This document shows, in pieces, positions 7,446 through 16,067 of a stretch of 41,281 nucleotides of DNA. The position numbers were made by a program, and so were the translations under genes. The stretch lies in the NCBI GenBank assembly GCA_031363055.1, contig JANLTP010000159.1, positions 1-41,281 of the forward strand, given 5' to 3'. The stretch's first letter is position 1. Each line of letters begins with the position of its first letter. The stretch is from JANLTP01 sp031363055 (lineage in GTDB: Bacteria > Pseudomonadota > Gammaproteobacteria > Burkholderiales > Burkholderiaceae_E). Below the pieces are notes generated by a model. The model was not told the DNA's origin, ran no database searches, and was given only the letters and a program-made list of their open reading frames with translations.

Positions 7446-8461
7446 ACGGGCAAATATTCTTGGCGATATTGACAGTTGCGTTGTCGTCCGTAGCGTTGTC
7501 GTCCGTGGCCCAAGCACAGGCGCAAGTACAGGCACAAGCGCAAGCAAACGCGCAAACAAACGCCTGGCCCAATCGTCCGATCAAGGTCGTGGTGCCGTAT
7601 GGCCCCGGTTCGTCGCCCGATGTCTTGATGCGTCTGGTTGGCGAGCGACTGGGGCAGCGGCTCGGTCAACCGGTGTTGATCGAGAACCGGGCCGGTGCCG
7701 GCGGCAATGTCGGCACCGGGTTTGTCGCCAAGGCGCCAGCCGATGGATACACCTACGTCATCAGCACCAATGGGCCACTGGTCTATAACACCGTGCTGTA
7801 CAAGAAGCTGCCCTACGATCCCTTCAAGGAGCTGATGCCAGTGGTGCTCGGTGGCGGCCAGGCCAATGTCTGCGCAGTTCGCAGCGACGCCGGTATCAAC
7901 AACCTGCAGGAGTTGGTCGGTGCGATGCGCAAGAACCCCGGCAAATTCAACTTCTCCTCGACCGGTGTCGGCAGCTTGTCGCATCTGGGTATTGAATTGC
8001 TGAAGGCCAGAACCAACACGTTCGCCGTGCATATTCCGTATCCGTCGTCACCGACCGCGATTACTTCAATTCTCCAGGGCGATGTTCAGTTTGCCTGCGT
8101 ACCCGGAGTCGCCGTGATGCCGCAGGTCAAGGCCGGCAAGCTGAAAGCGCTGGCGGTATCCACCGAACAGCGCAGCGCGCTGATGCCCGATATTCCGACC
8201 ATGAAGGAGAGTGGTTTTCCGGAGGTGGTTTCGGTTGCCTGGATGGCGATCCTCGCGCCGACCGGTACGGCGAGCGAAATCATTGCTCGCATGAATCGCG
8301 AGATCAATGTGGTGTTGCAAACACCGGAGATCCGGGAAAAGTTGCACAACCAGTATATGGAGCCGATCGGCGGATCACCGGAACAGTTGGCAAAATTCAT
8401 GAATGACGAACTGCGAACCTGGACGCCGATCATTCAACGCAGTGGCGCCACCATCGATTAG
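7442..8461 (+). CDS. Tripartite tricarboxylate transporter (Bug/TctC) substrate-binding protein
   Basis: 339 residues. A signal peptide is followed by the family hallmarks WPNRPIKVVVPYGPGSSPD, GQPVLIENRAGAGGNVG and KAPADGYTYVIST, and later LPYDPFKELMPV. Bug receptors bind carboxylates or other small organic solutes in the periplasm. No TctA/TctB membrane genes are present, as is usual for orphan Bug genes in Burkholderiales. The signal region is low complexity: a 15-base tandem duplication (SSVALSSVA) followed by a Gln-Ala run. The start overlaps the previous stop (ATGA), so it is translationally coupled to the chorismate-mutase-fold gene. Confidence 0.94.
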   Translation: MNGQIFLAILTVALSSVALSSVAQAQAQVQAQAQANAQTNAWPNRPIKVVVPYGPGSSPDVLMRLVGERLGQRLGQPVLIENRAGAGGNVGTGFVAKAPADGYTYVISTNGPLVYNTVLYKKLPYDPFKELMPVVLGGGQANVCAVRSDAGINNLQELVGAMRKNPGKFNFSSTGVGSLSHLGIELLKARTNTFAVHIPYPSSPTAITSILQGDVQFACVPGVAVMPQVKAGKLKALAVSTEQRSALMPDIPTMKESGFPEVVSVAWMAILAPTGTASEIIARMNREINVVLQTPEIREKLHNQYMEPIGGSPEQLAKFMNDELRTWTPIIQRSGATID

Positions 8462-8480
8462 GCGGCACCCATCGGGGTTC

Positions 8481-9599
8481 ATGATGCGATCAATGCTCGC
8501 TGCCTTGGGAGGTGCCTTGCTGCTGGCTGCCTGTGCCACCGACGATCGGGTTCCGACGCGCAGCGCCATGACGCCGGCCGAGGCCCGAGCACTGATTGCG
8601 CAGGCGTTGCCCCCGAATGTCAATGACCGCAATGGTTGGGCCACTGACATTTATGCGGCACTGGATGCTTTGAAGATCGCCGCCAATATTCCGAATATGT
8701 GCGCGGCCATTGCGATCACCGAACAGGAGTCAACGTTTCGTGCCAACCCGCCGGTGCCCGGTTTGGCAGCCATCGCGTGGCGCGAAATCGATGCCAAGGC
8801 CGAGCGCGCCGGTATCCCCAAGTTGGTGGTGCACACGGCCTTGTTGCTGTCGTCCTCAAATGGCAAGAGTTACAGCGAGCGAATCGACGCGGTGAGCACC
8901 GAGCGTGACCTCAGTGAAATCTTCGAGGACTTCATTGACCTGGTGCCCATGGGCAAAAAACTGTTCGCGGGCTGGAACCCGGTGCGCACAGGAGGACCCA
9001 TGCAGGTCAGCATTGTCTACGCCGAAAAGCATGTGGCTGCAAATACCTACCCCTACCCGCTGACTGGCAATATCCGCAATGAGGTCTTCACCCGGCGCGG
9101 TGGCCTGTATTTTGGCATTGCGCATTTACTGGATTATCCGGTCACCTACGACAAGATGATTTACCGTTTTGCCGACTTTAATGCCGGGCATTATGCAAGC
9201 CGCAACGCGGCGTTTCAAAATGCGGTCAGCCTCGTCTCAGGTGCCGCGTTGGCGCTCGATGGTGACCTGATTGACTATGGCGCTGATGCGGCCAAAAAAC
9301 CCGGTGCCACCGAGTTGGCAACCCGTTTGCTCGCCAGCCCTCTGGGCATGGACTCTGCCGCCATTCGCGCGGCGCTCGAACTCGAAAAGTCGCCGCAGTT
9401 CGAGCGCAGCCACTTGTTTCAGCGGGTCATGGTGTTGGCCGATCAGAAGAGCGCAACGCCGATCGCGCGCGCGGTCCTGCCTAAAATTCAGCTCAAGAGT
9501 CCAAAAATTACGCGCAGTCTGACGACTGAGTGGTTTGCAACACGAGTCGATGAACGGCATCAGCGCTGCATGACACGGGCCCGTGCCGAGCCTTCATGA
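8481..9599 (+). CDS. DUF1615-like lipoprotein
   Basis: 372 residues with a lipoprotein signal (LLAAC, Cys18). The rest matches my memory of the DUF1615 family, for which no function is assigned. ITEQESTFRANPPVPG (79-94) resembles the catalytic glutamate region of lysozyme-like transglycosylases (E-S-x-F), so a wall-active role is possible but unproven. ATG at 8481 is chosen because it begins the signal peptide and follows CGGGG; the next ATG (8484) is equally possible. It lies 19 nt after the Bug gene and may share its transcript. Its 3' end overlaps the convergent carbonic anhydrase gene by 6 nt. Confidence 0.8.
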   Translation: MMRSMLAALGGALLLAACATDDRVPTRSAMTPAEARALIAQALPPNVNDRNGWATDIYAALDALKIAANIPNMCAAIAITEQESTFRANPPVPGLAAIAWREIDAKAERAGIPKLVVHTALLLSSSNGKSYSERIDAVSTERDLSEIFEDFIDLVPMGKKLFAGWNPVRTGGPMQVSIVYAEKHVAANTYPYPLTGNIRNEVFTRRGGLYFGIAHLLDYPVTYDKMIYRFADFNAGHYASRNAAFQNAVSLVSGAALALDGDLIDYGADAAKKPGATELATRLLASPLGMDSAAIRAALELEKSPQFERSHLFQRVMVLADQKSATPIARAVLPKIQLKSPKITRSLTTEWFATRVDERHQRCMTRARAEPS

Positions 9600-10244
9600 A
9601 TTTCGAGAGCGGCCGTTATCGGGCGTCGACATGAAGTCGAAGAACTCGACCACACCGGACTCCAGTGAATACTCGGCGCCGACAATGATGAGGCCATCGT
9701 TCTGGATCAATTGCTCGAGCAACTCTGACCCATGTCGCAAATGATCGGTTGAAAATCGGACGTTGGCGCGCACTGCGTGGTGAACCAGGGTCTCGTGGTC
9801 ATGCATGAGGCCGGTGCCGATCAGCAATTCGACCGACGGGCGAATTCGATCAACAATCGAGCGTAAATTGCGTGATTGTTCCTGTGCCGGCCGGCCCAGT
9901 TCGCGTACCGTCGCTTCAATCGCGCCGCACTGCGTGTGCCCGAGCACCACCACCAGTCGGGTACCAAATTGCGACGCTGCAAATTCAACGCTGCCGACCT
10001 GTGACGGCGCCACAATATTGCCGGCGACCCGTATGACAAACAGATCGCCGAGGCCTTGATCGAAGACAATTTCGGCGGGCACCCGCGAGTCCGAGCAGCC
10101 CAAAATAATGGCAAAGGGTTCCTGGCCGGATTTCAAGTCGTGCCGACGCGATTGATTCGATAGGGCGCCGGGTTGGTTAACCTCCGCAACAAATCGGGCA
10201 TTGCCTTCCTGCAGTCTGGAGAGGGCTTCTTGCGCTGAGATCAT
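9594..10244 (-). CDS. Beta-class carbonic anhydrase
   Basis: 216 residues, the normal length. It catalyses reversible CO2 hydration. Zinc ligands are Cys50 and Asp52 in GCSDSRVP, then His103 and Cys106 in GHTQCGA; Arg54 completes the Asp-Arg dyad. No signal peptide, so cytoplasmic. It is transcribed divergently from the citryl-CoA-lyase-like gene with 128 nt between them, and it ends inside the last codons of the DUF1615 gene. Confidence 0.96.
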   Translation of the reverse strand: MISAQEALSRLQEGNARFVAEVNQPGALSNQSRRHDLKSGQEPFAIILGCSDSRVPAEIVFDQGLGDLFVIRVAGNIVAPSQVGSVEFAASQFGTRLVVVLGHTQCGAIEATVRELGRPAQEQSRNLRSIVDRIRPSVELLIGTGLMHDHETLVHHAVRANVRFSTDHLRHGSELLEQLIQNDGLIIVGAEYSLESGVVEFFDFMSTPDNGRSRNS

Positions 10245-10372
10245 GGAGCGTTGCTTCCTGGGGAGACAGCCGCTATTCTAAGTGAGCTGAAATTCCGCTC
10301 CGGATTACGCTACTTGGGCGCCGACGGCTGAACTAAACTGACAACTCCGAAGCAACGTGGGTTTGAGTCGCC

Positions 10373-11143
10373 ATGAATCAGCCGAAGTCGCCGGTCACGA
10401 CCGGTATCGCTCGCCATACGTCGGAGGCGATCTATGTTCGCGGCGCCGACCTCGTCAATGATCTGATGGGTGAGCTTACGTTTACCGAAATGATCCTGTT
10501 CCACTTGACCGGCAAACGTCCGACGCGTGCTGCAACCGTCGTGCTGGATGCCGTGCTGGTCACCTTGATGGAGCATGGACTGACGCCCAGCGCCATCGTG
10601 ACCCGACTGATTTACGATTCAGCACCGGAAGCCTTGCAATCGGCCGTGGCCGCAGGACTGCTCGGCGTCGGCAGTACCTTCGTGGGCACCATGGAGGGCT
10701 GCTCGATGCTCATCGAAGAAATGTTGGCTGCGCCGGAAGGCGTTGCGGCGCGAGCCCGTGATATTGCCGATCGGCACCGCGCACAGAAGCAGCCGATGCA
10801 CGGCTTCGGCCATCCGCATTTGCGGCCTGACGACCCGCGAACGCCACGACTGTTCGATATCGCCGCGCGCCAGGGGGTGGCCGGCCGACATATTGCGGCA
10901 CTCAAGACCTTGTCGATTGAAGTCGATCGTGCTTATGGACGCCATCTGACCATCAATGCCACCGGCGCAATCGCTGCGGTGCTGGGCGAGATCGGAATTC
11001 AACAAGCCATCATGCGCGGCATTGCCGTCATCAGTCGCTCGGCGGGCCTGGTCGGGCATATCTGCGAGGAGCGCGATCGTCCGATCGCGCGCTCCATCTG
11101 GACCATGGTTGATCACGGCATTCCGTACGCCGAATCGACGTGA
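10373..11143 (+). CDS. Citryl-CoA lyase-like protein (citrate synthase superfamily)
   Basis: 256 residues, much shorter than citrate synthase (about 430) and matching the short citryl-CoA lyase group. It carries the two histidine regions of the superfamily, MEHGLTPSA (His68) and GFGHPHLRPDDPR (His147), plus SRSAGLVGHICEE near the C-terminus. The region that in citrate synthase and ATP-citrate lyase supplies the catalytic Asp (N-x-D) reads NATG here, so the activity may be altered. Predicted to cleave or form citryl-CoA-like thioesters in the cytoplasm. It stands alone between divergent carbonic anhydrase and convergent rubredoxin-reductase genes. Confidence 0.82.
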   Translation: MNQPKSPVTTGIARHTSEAIYVRGADLVNDLMGELTFTEMILFHLTGKRPTRAATVVLDAVLVTLMEHGLTPSAIVTRLIYDSAPEALQSAVAAGLLGVGSTFVGTMEGCSMLIEEMLAAPEGVAARARDIADRHRAQKQPMHGFGHPHLRPDDPRTPRLFDIAARQGVAGRHIAALKTLSIEVDRAYGRHLTINATGAIAAVLGEIGIQQAIMRGIAVISRSAGLVGHICEERDRPIARSIWTMVDHGIPYAEST

Positions 11144-11149
11144 GCCAGC

Positions 11150-12421
11150 TCAGGGCGCCAGTGTCATGGGCAAGCTGCGCGCCTTCATTCTAATGATGGG
11201 CGGGCGGTGTTCATAGGGTGTCGACGGCTGCGTGCTTGACGGGTTTGCCGTCGCCAGTATTCCCTGCGCAATGGTCGCCGCTTGCGAGCGGATCGGCTCG
11301 ATAAACCGGCAGGTCCGGCCATCGATGCTGATGCAGTCGCCGAGTGCGTAAATGTCGGTGGCGCTGGTTGCCAAGGTGTGCGGATCAACCACAATGGCTT
11401 GATCAAATTCCAGTGCAGCACTTTTGGCCAATCGTGGATCGGTCGCCAGTCCGGTGGCTGCAATGACCAAATCGGCGAAGAACTGCTGGCCAGCTTCAGT
11501 GTGTACCGTGTAAGACTTGGCGTCTTGCGCAGCGCAAATCTGAGCGACGCTCGTTCGACCCATGAATCGGATGCCGATTTCGCTCCAGCGCTTCAGTAGT
11601 GCGCTCGATTGCTGTTCGCTCGCCAATGGCGTCAAGGGCCGCTCGGCCGGATCAAGCACCCGTAACTCGTGTCCGGCCTGCGCCAGGTCGTCGGCCATTT
11701 CAACACCGACCAGACCGGCGCCGATCATGATGATGCGCTGGCGGGTGCCAATCAGTCGATTGCGCAGGGCAACCCAGGCATCGAGATGATTGATGCGCCA
11801 GACCATCTCGGTCGGCAGGGCGCCGCGCTTGATCGGACGCGCGCCCATCGCCAGGATCAGCGCTTGATACTTGACGATGCCGCGTGTCGTTCGCAGCCGC
11901 TTGCGGACCGGGTCAATGGCAATCGCGTGAGTCGCGCTGATCAGTTGGACATCCAGACGTCGCGCCGCCTCGATGCCGGTTTCGGTTACCAGACTTTCCC
12001 GGCTCGCCTGATGGCTGGCGGCCAGGGAAAGTGCCGGCTTGTGATAGCGATCGGCCGTGCAGTCCGACACCAGGGTCAGTGCGACGCGGTCATCGGCATC
12101 GCGCAGGGCTCGCGCCATTGCCCATCCGGCCGTGCCACCGCCGACGATCACGATCGCAGCGCCGCTCCGCGCTGCACCTTGTGCGAAGCCGGCGAGGTTG
12201 CGCGGCGATGACGCGTCAGAGCGACTCAGATCACTAGCCAAAAACGGTTCAAAGTCTGCCTTCGTTACGCCGCACAAAGGGCACGCCCAGTCCTCCGGGA
12301 TGTCTTCAAAGCGGGTACCCGCGATTAATCCGCTATCCGGATCTCCGAGCTGTTCGTCGTAAATCAAGCCGCAGGCGCGGCAAACAAATTGCCGCCAGAC
12401 GAGGTAGGCAATCGCGTTCAT
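11150..12421 (-). CDS. Rubredoxin fused to FAD/NAD-dependent rubredoxin reductase
   Basis: 423 residues with two modules. Residues 10-60 are a rubredoxin: Cys14 and Cys17 (CRAC) and Cys47 and Cys50 (CPLC) hold one iron, with the usual DWACPLCG. After a linker, residues 88-405 are a pyridine-nucleotide-disulfide-type reductase: FAD motif IVGGGTAG (92-99), NAD motif MIGAGLVGVE (232-241) and ALGDC (359-363). The fusion would pass electrons from NAD(P)H through FAD to iron inside one chain, to an oxygenase or peroxide/oxygen-reducing partner. It starts inside the stop of the acyl-CoA-dehydrogenase-fold gene (ATGA) and is last in the sigma-54 operon. Confidence 0.93.
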   Translation of the reverse strand: MNAIAYLVWRQFVCRACGLIYDEQLGDPDSGLIAGTRFEDIPEDWACPLCGVTKADFEPFLASDLSRSDASSPRNLAGFAQGAARSGAAIVIVGGGTAGWAMARALRDADDRVALTLVSDCTADRYHKPALSLAASHQASRESLVTETGIEAARRLDVQLISATHAIAIDPVRKRLRTTRGIVKYQALILAMGARPIKRGALPTEMVWRINHLDAWVALRNRLIGTRQRIIMIGAGLVGVEMADDLAQAGHELRVLDPAERPLTPLASEQQSSALLKRWSEIGIRFMGRTSVAQICAAQDAKSYTVHTEAGQQFFADLVIAATGLATDPRLAKSAALEFDQAIVVDPHTLATSATDIYALGDCISIDGRTCRFIEPIRSQAATIAQGILATANPSSTQPSTPYEHRPPIIRMKARSLPMTLAP

Positions 12422-13608
12422 CCCGGCTGCTGTTCGCTCATGAGTCGGGCAATTTCCTTGCGCAGATGTTTGATTGCCGGAGTCACGATCGCGACAAAAT
12501 GCGACTCGCGAATACGCCGCTGAGGCGCTGCCGACATCAGGTAGCCGCGCGCGCCTTGATGCAGCAGTGCCGACTGGGCGGCGCGCAAGGACAGCTCGGA
12601 CACTTGCGCGCGCGAATCCAGAACGTCGATCAGAAACTCGGTATCGGTCTCGAACGGGGTCGCGGCCAGATGCATGATGCGGGCGGTCAACTCGTCGAGC
12701 TCGGCCTGCAGATCGTCCGGGCGATCATCGAGAAACTGATTGACCTTGCCCAACTGGCCTTCGACATCGCGTATCGATGCAATACTGCCGCGGGTGACGC
12801 CCAGACCCATGCCGGTTTGCAACAACACAAAGGACGCCCGGATGCGGCCAATGAACGGGCGCACCGGATCGGCGATGATGCGATCTTCGCCGACCCAGAC
12901 GTCTTTGAGTGCTACCGCCCAGGTGCTGGTGCCTTCCATGCCCGAAAAGGTCGGGCAGTGCTTGAGCGTGACCCCGGGTGCCGAACAATCGAGCAGGAAC
13001 ATGACTTCGTGCGAGGCTTGTCCGGAGCTATCTTGCACAGCGCAGACCGCGCCCAGATAATGGTCGGGGCCAATGTGGCTGACCCAGGGCAGGGTCCCCG
13101 AGATTCGGTAGCCGTTGCCGTCTCGTCTCGCACGCAAGAGCAGGGTTTCGATTCCGGCGAAGGTTTTCATCGGGTTCGACATGCCGGTTCCGCCCAGCGT
13201 CTGCCCCCAGGCATGGCGATCAAGCGCGATGCCGGTCAGGGCTGGGTTGCCGGATTGTTCCATGTACAAACCGCAAACGTCGTGACACCACATCATGAAG
13301 CCGGTGGATCCGCAGACGGCGCCGCAGATACTCATAGCCTCGATGGCTAGGGCGAAGTTCTGACCGTGCCGGTCGAGATGACAGGCCATGGCGCCAGTCG
13401 CGCCGATTGATTGCAAGATCTGTTTCGGATAAAACGCCTCGCGATCAATTTTCTCAGCACAGGCCGCTAACTCGCCCACGGCAATCTCGCGCACCTGATC
13501 CAGAAGGTCGCTGGCAATGGCCCGCTTGGCGAACAAATCGCCGTTCGCAGTGAGGCGCTCGGCGGTACTCAATGTCGGTGAAACTTCCTGAGCATACATC
13601 TGGGTCAA
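12418..13608 (-). CDS. Acyl-CoA-dehydrogenase-fold flavoprotein
   Basis: 396 residues with the acyl-CoA dehydrogenase architecture: helical N-domain, a mid beta-domain (LGGTGMSNPMK, YRISGTLPWVSHIG, STWAVALKDVWVGED) and a helical C-domain. The C-terminal part reads APQRRIRESHFVAIVTPAIKHLR; the Glu-Gly-Thr segment that carries the catalytic base in true dehydrogenases is not apparent. That suits the flavin monooxygenase or sulfur-acquisition branch (SfnB/DszC-like) rather than beta-oxidation, but this is inference. ATGA overlaps on both sides couple it to OsmC and to the rubredoxin reductase, a plausible electron donor. Confidence 0.85.
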   Translation of the reverse strand: MTQMYAQEVSPTLSTAERLTANGDLFAKRAIASDLLDQVREIAVGELAACAEKIDREAFYPKQILQSIGATGAMACHLDRHGQNFALAIEAMSICGAVCGSTGFMMWCHDVCGLYMEQSGNPALTGIALDRHAWGQTLGGTGMSNPMKTFAGIETLLLRARRDGNGYRISGTLPWVSHIGPDHYLGAVCAVQDSSGQASHEVMFLLDCSAPGVTLKHCPTFSGMEGTSTWAVALKDVWVGEDRIIADPVRPFIGRIRASFVLLQTGMGLGVTRGSIASIRDVEGQLGKVNQFLDDRPDDLQAELDELTARIMHLAATPFETDTEFLIDVLDSRAQVSELSLRAAQSALLHQGARGYLMSAAPQRRIRESHFVAIVTPAIKHLRKEIARLMSEQQPG

Positions 13609-14171
13609 GCCGCCGAGTTCAGACTGATCTGAAATGCAATCGGGTTACGCATCGAATTGGCAACCGGTGAATAGACATTGGCGTGCTTGACGATTTCATC
13701 GAGCACCTCACGCGGCGCATCGCCTTCAATATCGACCTTGACTCGAATCGCTTGAAAGCCCATTTGCGGCGCTGCCATCTCGGCACCGCCCGCGCCCCAG
13801 GCGGCGGGATTACCAATGTCGCCTTCCAGATTGAGTTCAAGGTGCGTGAGCTTCACTTGTTTCCAGGCGGCGACGGCGGTAATGCCCACGGCCAGGCAAC
13901 CACCGAGTGCTGACAGGACAATCTCGCCAGGCGCCGGCGCGGTGTTCTGGCCGAACAGGTGCAGGGGTTCGTCGACGACGACTGGTGCGTGATCGGCCAC
14001 ATAACTGAGCGAACGATACTGGCCCTCAAGTACCGTTTTGACCTTGTTGGTACCGCGCCGGGTGGGGTCCTTGCGGCCAGCATCGGCGAACTTCATCAGG
14101 CCGTCGCGGTCAATCGGGCGCAGTTGAGTTTTTACAGTGGCGGGTTGCGTAGACGCGAGGCTTGTTGACAT
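13605..14171 (-). CDS. OsmC-family protein lacking the second cysteine
   Basis: 188 residues. OsmC-fold signs: TAPAPGEIVLSALGGCLAVGI with Cys92 at the peroxidatic position, and a C-terminal HANVYSPVANSMRNP segment. In OsmC/Ohr peroxidases the latter normally carries a second Cys (CPV); here it is Ser168. A classic two-Cys peroxidase mechanism is therefore unlikely; a thiol-binding or one-Cys role is more probable. Start: ATG at 14171 has AAGGA seven bases upstream; the frame extends 10 codons more without such a site. First gene of the sigma-54 operon. Confidence 0.9.
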   Translation of the reverse strand: MSTSLASTQPATVKTQLRPIDRDGLMKFADAGRKDPTRRGTNKVKTVLEGQYRSLSYVADHAPVVVDEPLHLFGQNTAPAPGEIVLSALGGCLAVGITAVAAWKQVKLTHLELNLEGDIGNPAAWGAGGAEMAAPQMGFQAIRVKVDIEGDAPREVLDEIVKHANVYSPVANSMRNPIAFQISLNSAA

Positions 14172-14264
14172 CGGGCGGTCCTTGTTGGGTGATCTGAACA
14201 TCTGGGGCGGATAGTGCGCGGCTTAGGCCTAAGCGACGCTGGCTTGACTACAACGCACTGCAAT

Positions 14265-14280
14265 GCAAATGCTGTGCCTA
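14265..14280 (-). promoter_or_regulatory. Sigma-54 (-24/-12) promoter of the OsmC operon
   Basis: On the minus strand the sequence reads TAGGCACAGCATTTGC: GG at -24, exactly 10 bases, GC at -12, with GGCAC and TTTGC matching the RpoN consensus. It lies 94 nt upstream of the OsmC start, in the correct orientation and downstream of a sigma-54 activator gene. The expected transcript start is near 14253. Confidence 0.8.
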
Positions 14281-14373
14281 TGCCACTTGAACCGTCGAAC
14301 GCGTCCAGCGGATGCTCAGCACTTGGCAATCTCCGGATCCCTCCGGTCCGATTGCTCGCGCAGGTTGGAATGA

Positions 14374-14390
14374 CGACAAATTGTCGACAA
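14374..14390. promoter_or_regulatory. Putative enhancer site (UAS) for the sigma-54 activator, OsmC side
   Basis: CGACAAATTGTCGACAA contains the palindrome CGACAA-A-TTGTCG (14374-14386) overlapping a second palindrome TTGTCGACAA (14381-14390). It sits about 130 bp upstream of the predicted OsmC transcript start, the usual distance for an enhancer-binding protein, and directly after the activator stop codon. The core GACA-N3-TGTC recurs at 16012-16022 beside the other sigma-54 promoter. Confidence 0.7.
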
Positions 14391-16028
14391 TCACGCGTTC
14401 AATTGCAGTTTCTTTAGTCGATAGAGATATTGTCGAGCAGTCATGCTCAGCAACTGCGCCGCTCGTGATTTGTTGCCGCCCGAATCGCGCAGCGCTTGCA
14501 TCAGTCGCTCCGATTCGTTGACATTCACCCAACGGTACTCGCGGACATCGGACGGCTGAAGCGGGCGATTCGACTGCGAGGATACTGGGTCAGGCGAAAA
14601 TGACGAAGTACCGTGATGCTGGCCAAGTACGGCGCGCACCTCGCGCTCGTCAATTTCTGCCGTATGCGCGAGCACCACCAGACGTTCGATGACGTTACTT
14701 AATTCACGAATGTTGCCGGGCCATCCATGTTCGCTGAGTGTCGCCAATGCCCGCTCCGTCAGATGGGTCTGGCGCTGATGGGTGCGATTTGCGTGTACGA
14801 CGAATTGCACAGCCAACAGCGCAATGTCCGAGCGCCGATCGCGCAGTGCCGGTAACTCGATCGGTATGACATTCAGGCGGTAGAACAAATCGGCGCGAAA
14901 TTCTCCGGCGCGTACGGCGGCGTCCAATTGTCGATGAGTCGCGGCCACGACCCGAACATCAATCGTTTTCTCACGTTGGCCGCCGAGCCGCACGATCACC
15001 GATTCCTGCAGCACTCGCAGCAACTTGGCTTGCATGGCCAGCGGAACTTCGCCAATTTCATCGAGAAAGATCGTGCCGCCGCTGGCTTGTTCGAACCATC
15101 CCGGTCGTGCGGCGTTGGCACCGGTGAAGGCGCCGCGTTCATGGCCGAATAGTTCAGACTCGAACAGCGTTTCCGGAATGGCTGCGCAGTTAACCTTGAT
15201 AAAGGGCTGCTCGCGCCGCGGGCTCAGATTGTGCAAAGCGCGTGCGAACAGCTCCTTGCCGGTTCCTGATTCGCCCAGCAGCAAGATGGCAACCGAGGTC
15301 GAGGCAACCCGTTCGAGTTGGTCGAGACTTTTCAAGAGTGCCGGTGAATCACCGAGAATGCCGTGGCGCGTGTGCTGCGATCGAACACCGCGCTCGAGCA
15401 GCTCATTGCGAGCCCGCAGCGCTGCCGTTCGACGTTCGATCGAATCGGTGAGTTGCAACAGCGTTCCAGTCAGCGTTGCGAGTGTACTCATGATCGACAC
15501 GTCATCGCTGAGTGAGCGGATTCGAGAGCGAATCCGATGACAGGCGAGCACGCCTATCACCTTGTTCTCGCCGATGATCGGCACCGCGATGAACGCCACC
15601 GTTTCAGGCGGCAGCCGGCTGCGCTCGACCATTCGACATAAAAACGCTGGCTCGGCGTCAATGTCCTGAACGATTGCGGCGCGGCCATTCGAAAGAACGC
15701 CGCCGGTGATGCCTTCGCCGGCCGCATATTGGCCGCGCGAGATTTCGGCCTGGGTCAGCCCGTATGAATACTGAACGCAACCACTGACCGGCGCGTCACC
15801 GGCGACCCGGTCGGCCAACACAATTCGGCCGCGATTCAGACCCAGTAACTGCGAGAGTAAATGCAGCATTTCGCGCAAAACCAGCGAAGGCGTGAGGCTC
15901 TTGCCCATCAGGCGCAGTACCTCGCGCATCAGCAGCATCTCCTGCTCGCGCCAAAACGATGCGGATTCGGTTGGATCCTGTGCTGCGGCTGGCAATTGGG
16001 TGGAGATTGGCGACATATTGTCTACCAA
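14391..16028 (-). CDS. Sigma-54-dependent transcriptional activator (GAF-AAA+-Fis HTH)
   Basis: 545 residues. Order: GAF sensor domain (about 45-195, with GEGITGGVLSNGR and FIAVPI), a short coiled linker, AAA+ domain (223-460) with Walker A GESGTGKE (252-259), sigma-54 contact loop GAFTGA (299-304) and Walker B FLDEIGE, then a Fis-type HTH (NKSRAAQLLSMTARQYLYRLKKL). The layout is NifA/NorR-like; the ligand is unknown. Start: TTG at 16028 has AAGGA six bases before it, whereas ATG at 16016 has none at proper distance, so TTG is favoured. A binding-site palindrome overlaps the first codons, suggesting autoregulation. Confidence 0.95.
   Translation of the reverse strand: MVDNMSPISTQLPAAAQDPTESASFWREQEMLLMREVLRLMGKSLTPSLVLREMLHLLSQLLGLNRGRIVLADRVAGDAPVSGCVQYSYGLTQAEISRGQYAAGEGITGGVLSNGRAAIVQDIDAEPAFLCRMVERSRLPPETVAFIAVPIIGENKVIGVLACHRIRSRIRSLSDDVSIMSTLATLTGTLLQLTDSIERRTAALRARNELLERGVRSQHTRHGILGDSPALLKSLDQLERVASTSVAILLLGESGTGKELFARALHNLSPRREQPFIKVNCAAIPETLFESELFGHERGAFTGANAARPGWFEQASGGTIFLDEIGEVPLAMQAKLLRVLQESVIVRLGGQREKTIDVRVVAATHRQLDAAVRAGEFRADLFYRLNVIPIELPALRDRRSDIALLAVQFVVHANRTHQRQTHLTERALATLSEHGWPGNIRELSNVIERLVVLAHTAEIDEREVRAVLGQHHGTSSFSPDPVSSQSNRPLQPSDVREYRWVNVNESERLMQALRDSGGNKSRAAQLLSMTARQYLYRLKKLQLNA
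16011..16025. promoter_or_regulatory. Putative enhancer site (UAS) for the sigma-54 activator, rhodanese side
   Basis: CGACATATTGTCTAC matches the other site (CGACAAATTGTCGAC) at 13 of 15 positions, including the inverted half-sites GACA and TGTC with 3-bp spacing. It lies about 75 bp upstream of the predicted rhodanese transcript start and overlaps the first codons of the activator gene itself. Confidence 0.7.
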
Positions 16029-16067
16029 GCAAGTTCCTTACCAACCCGACGCACCCTCGACGCATGC

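Noticed and set aside
12466..13350. 294-codon open frame on the + strand opposite the ACAD-fold gene
   Set aside because: High-GC shadow frame antisense to a clear gene; composition is Arg/Ala/Gly-rich with no recognisable domain.
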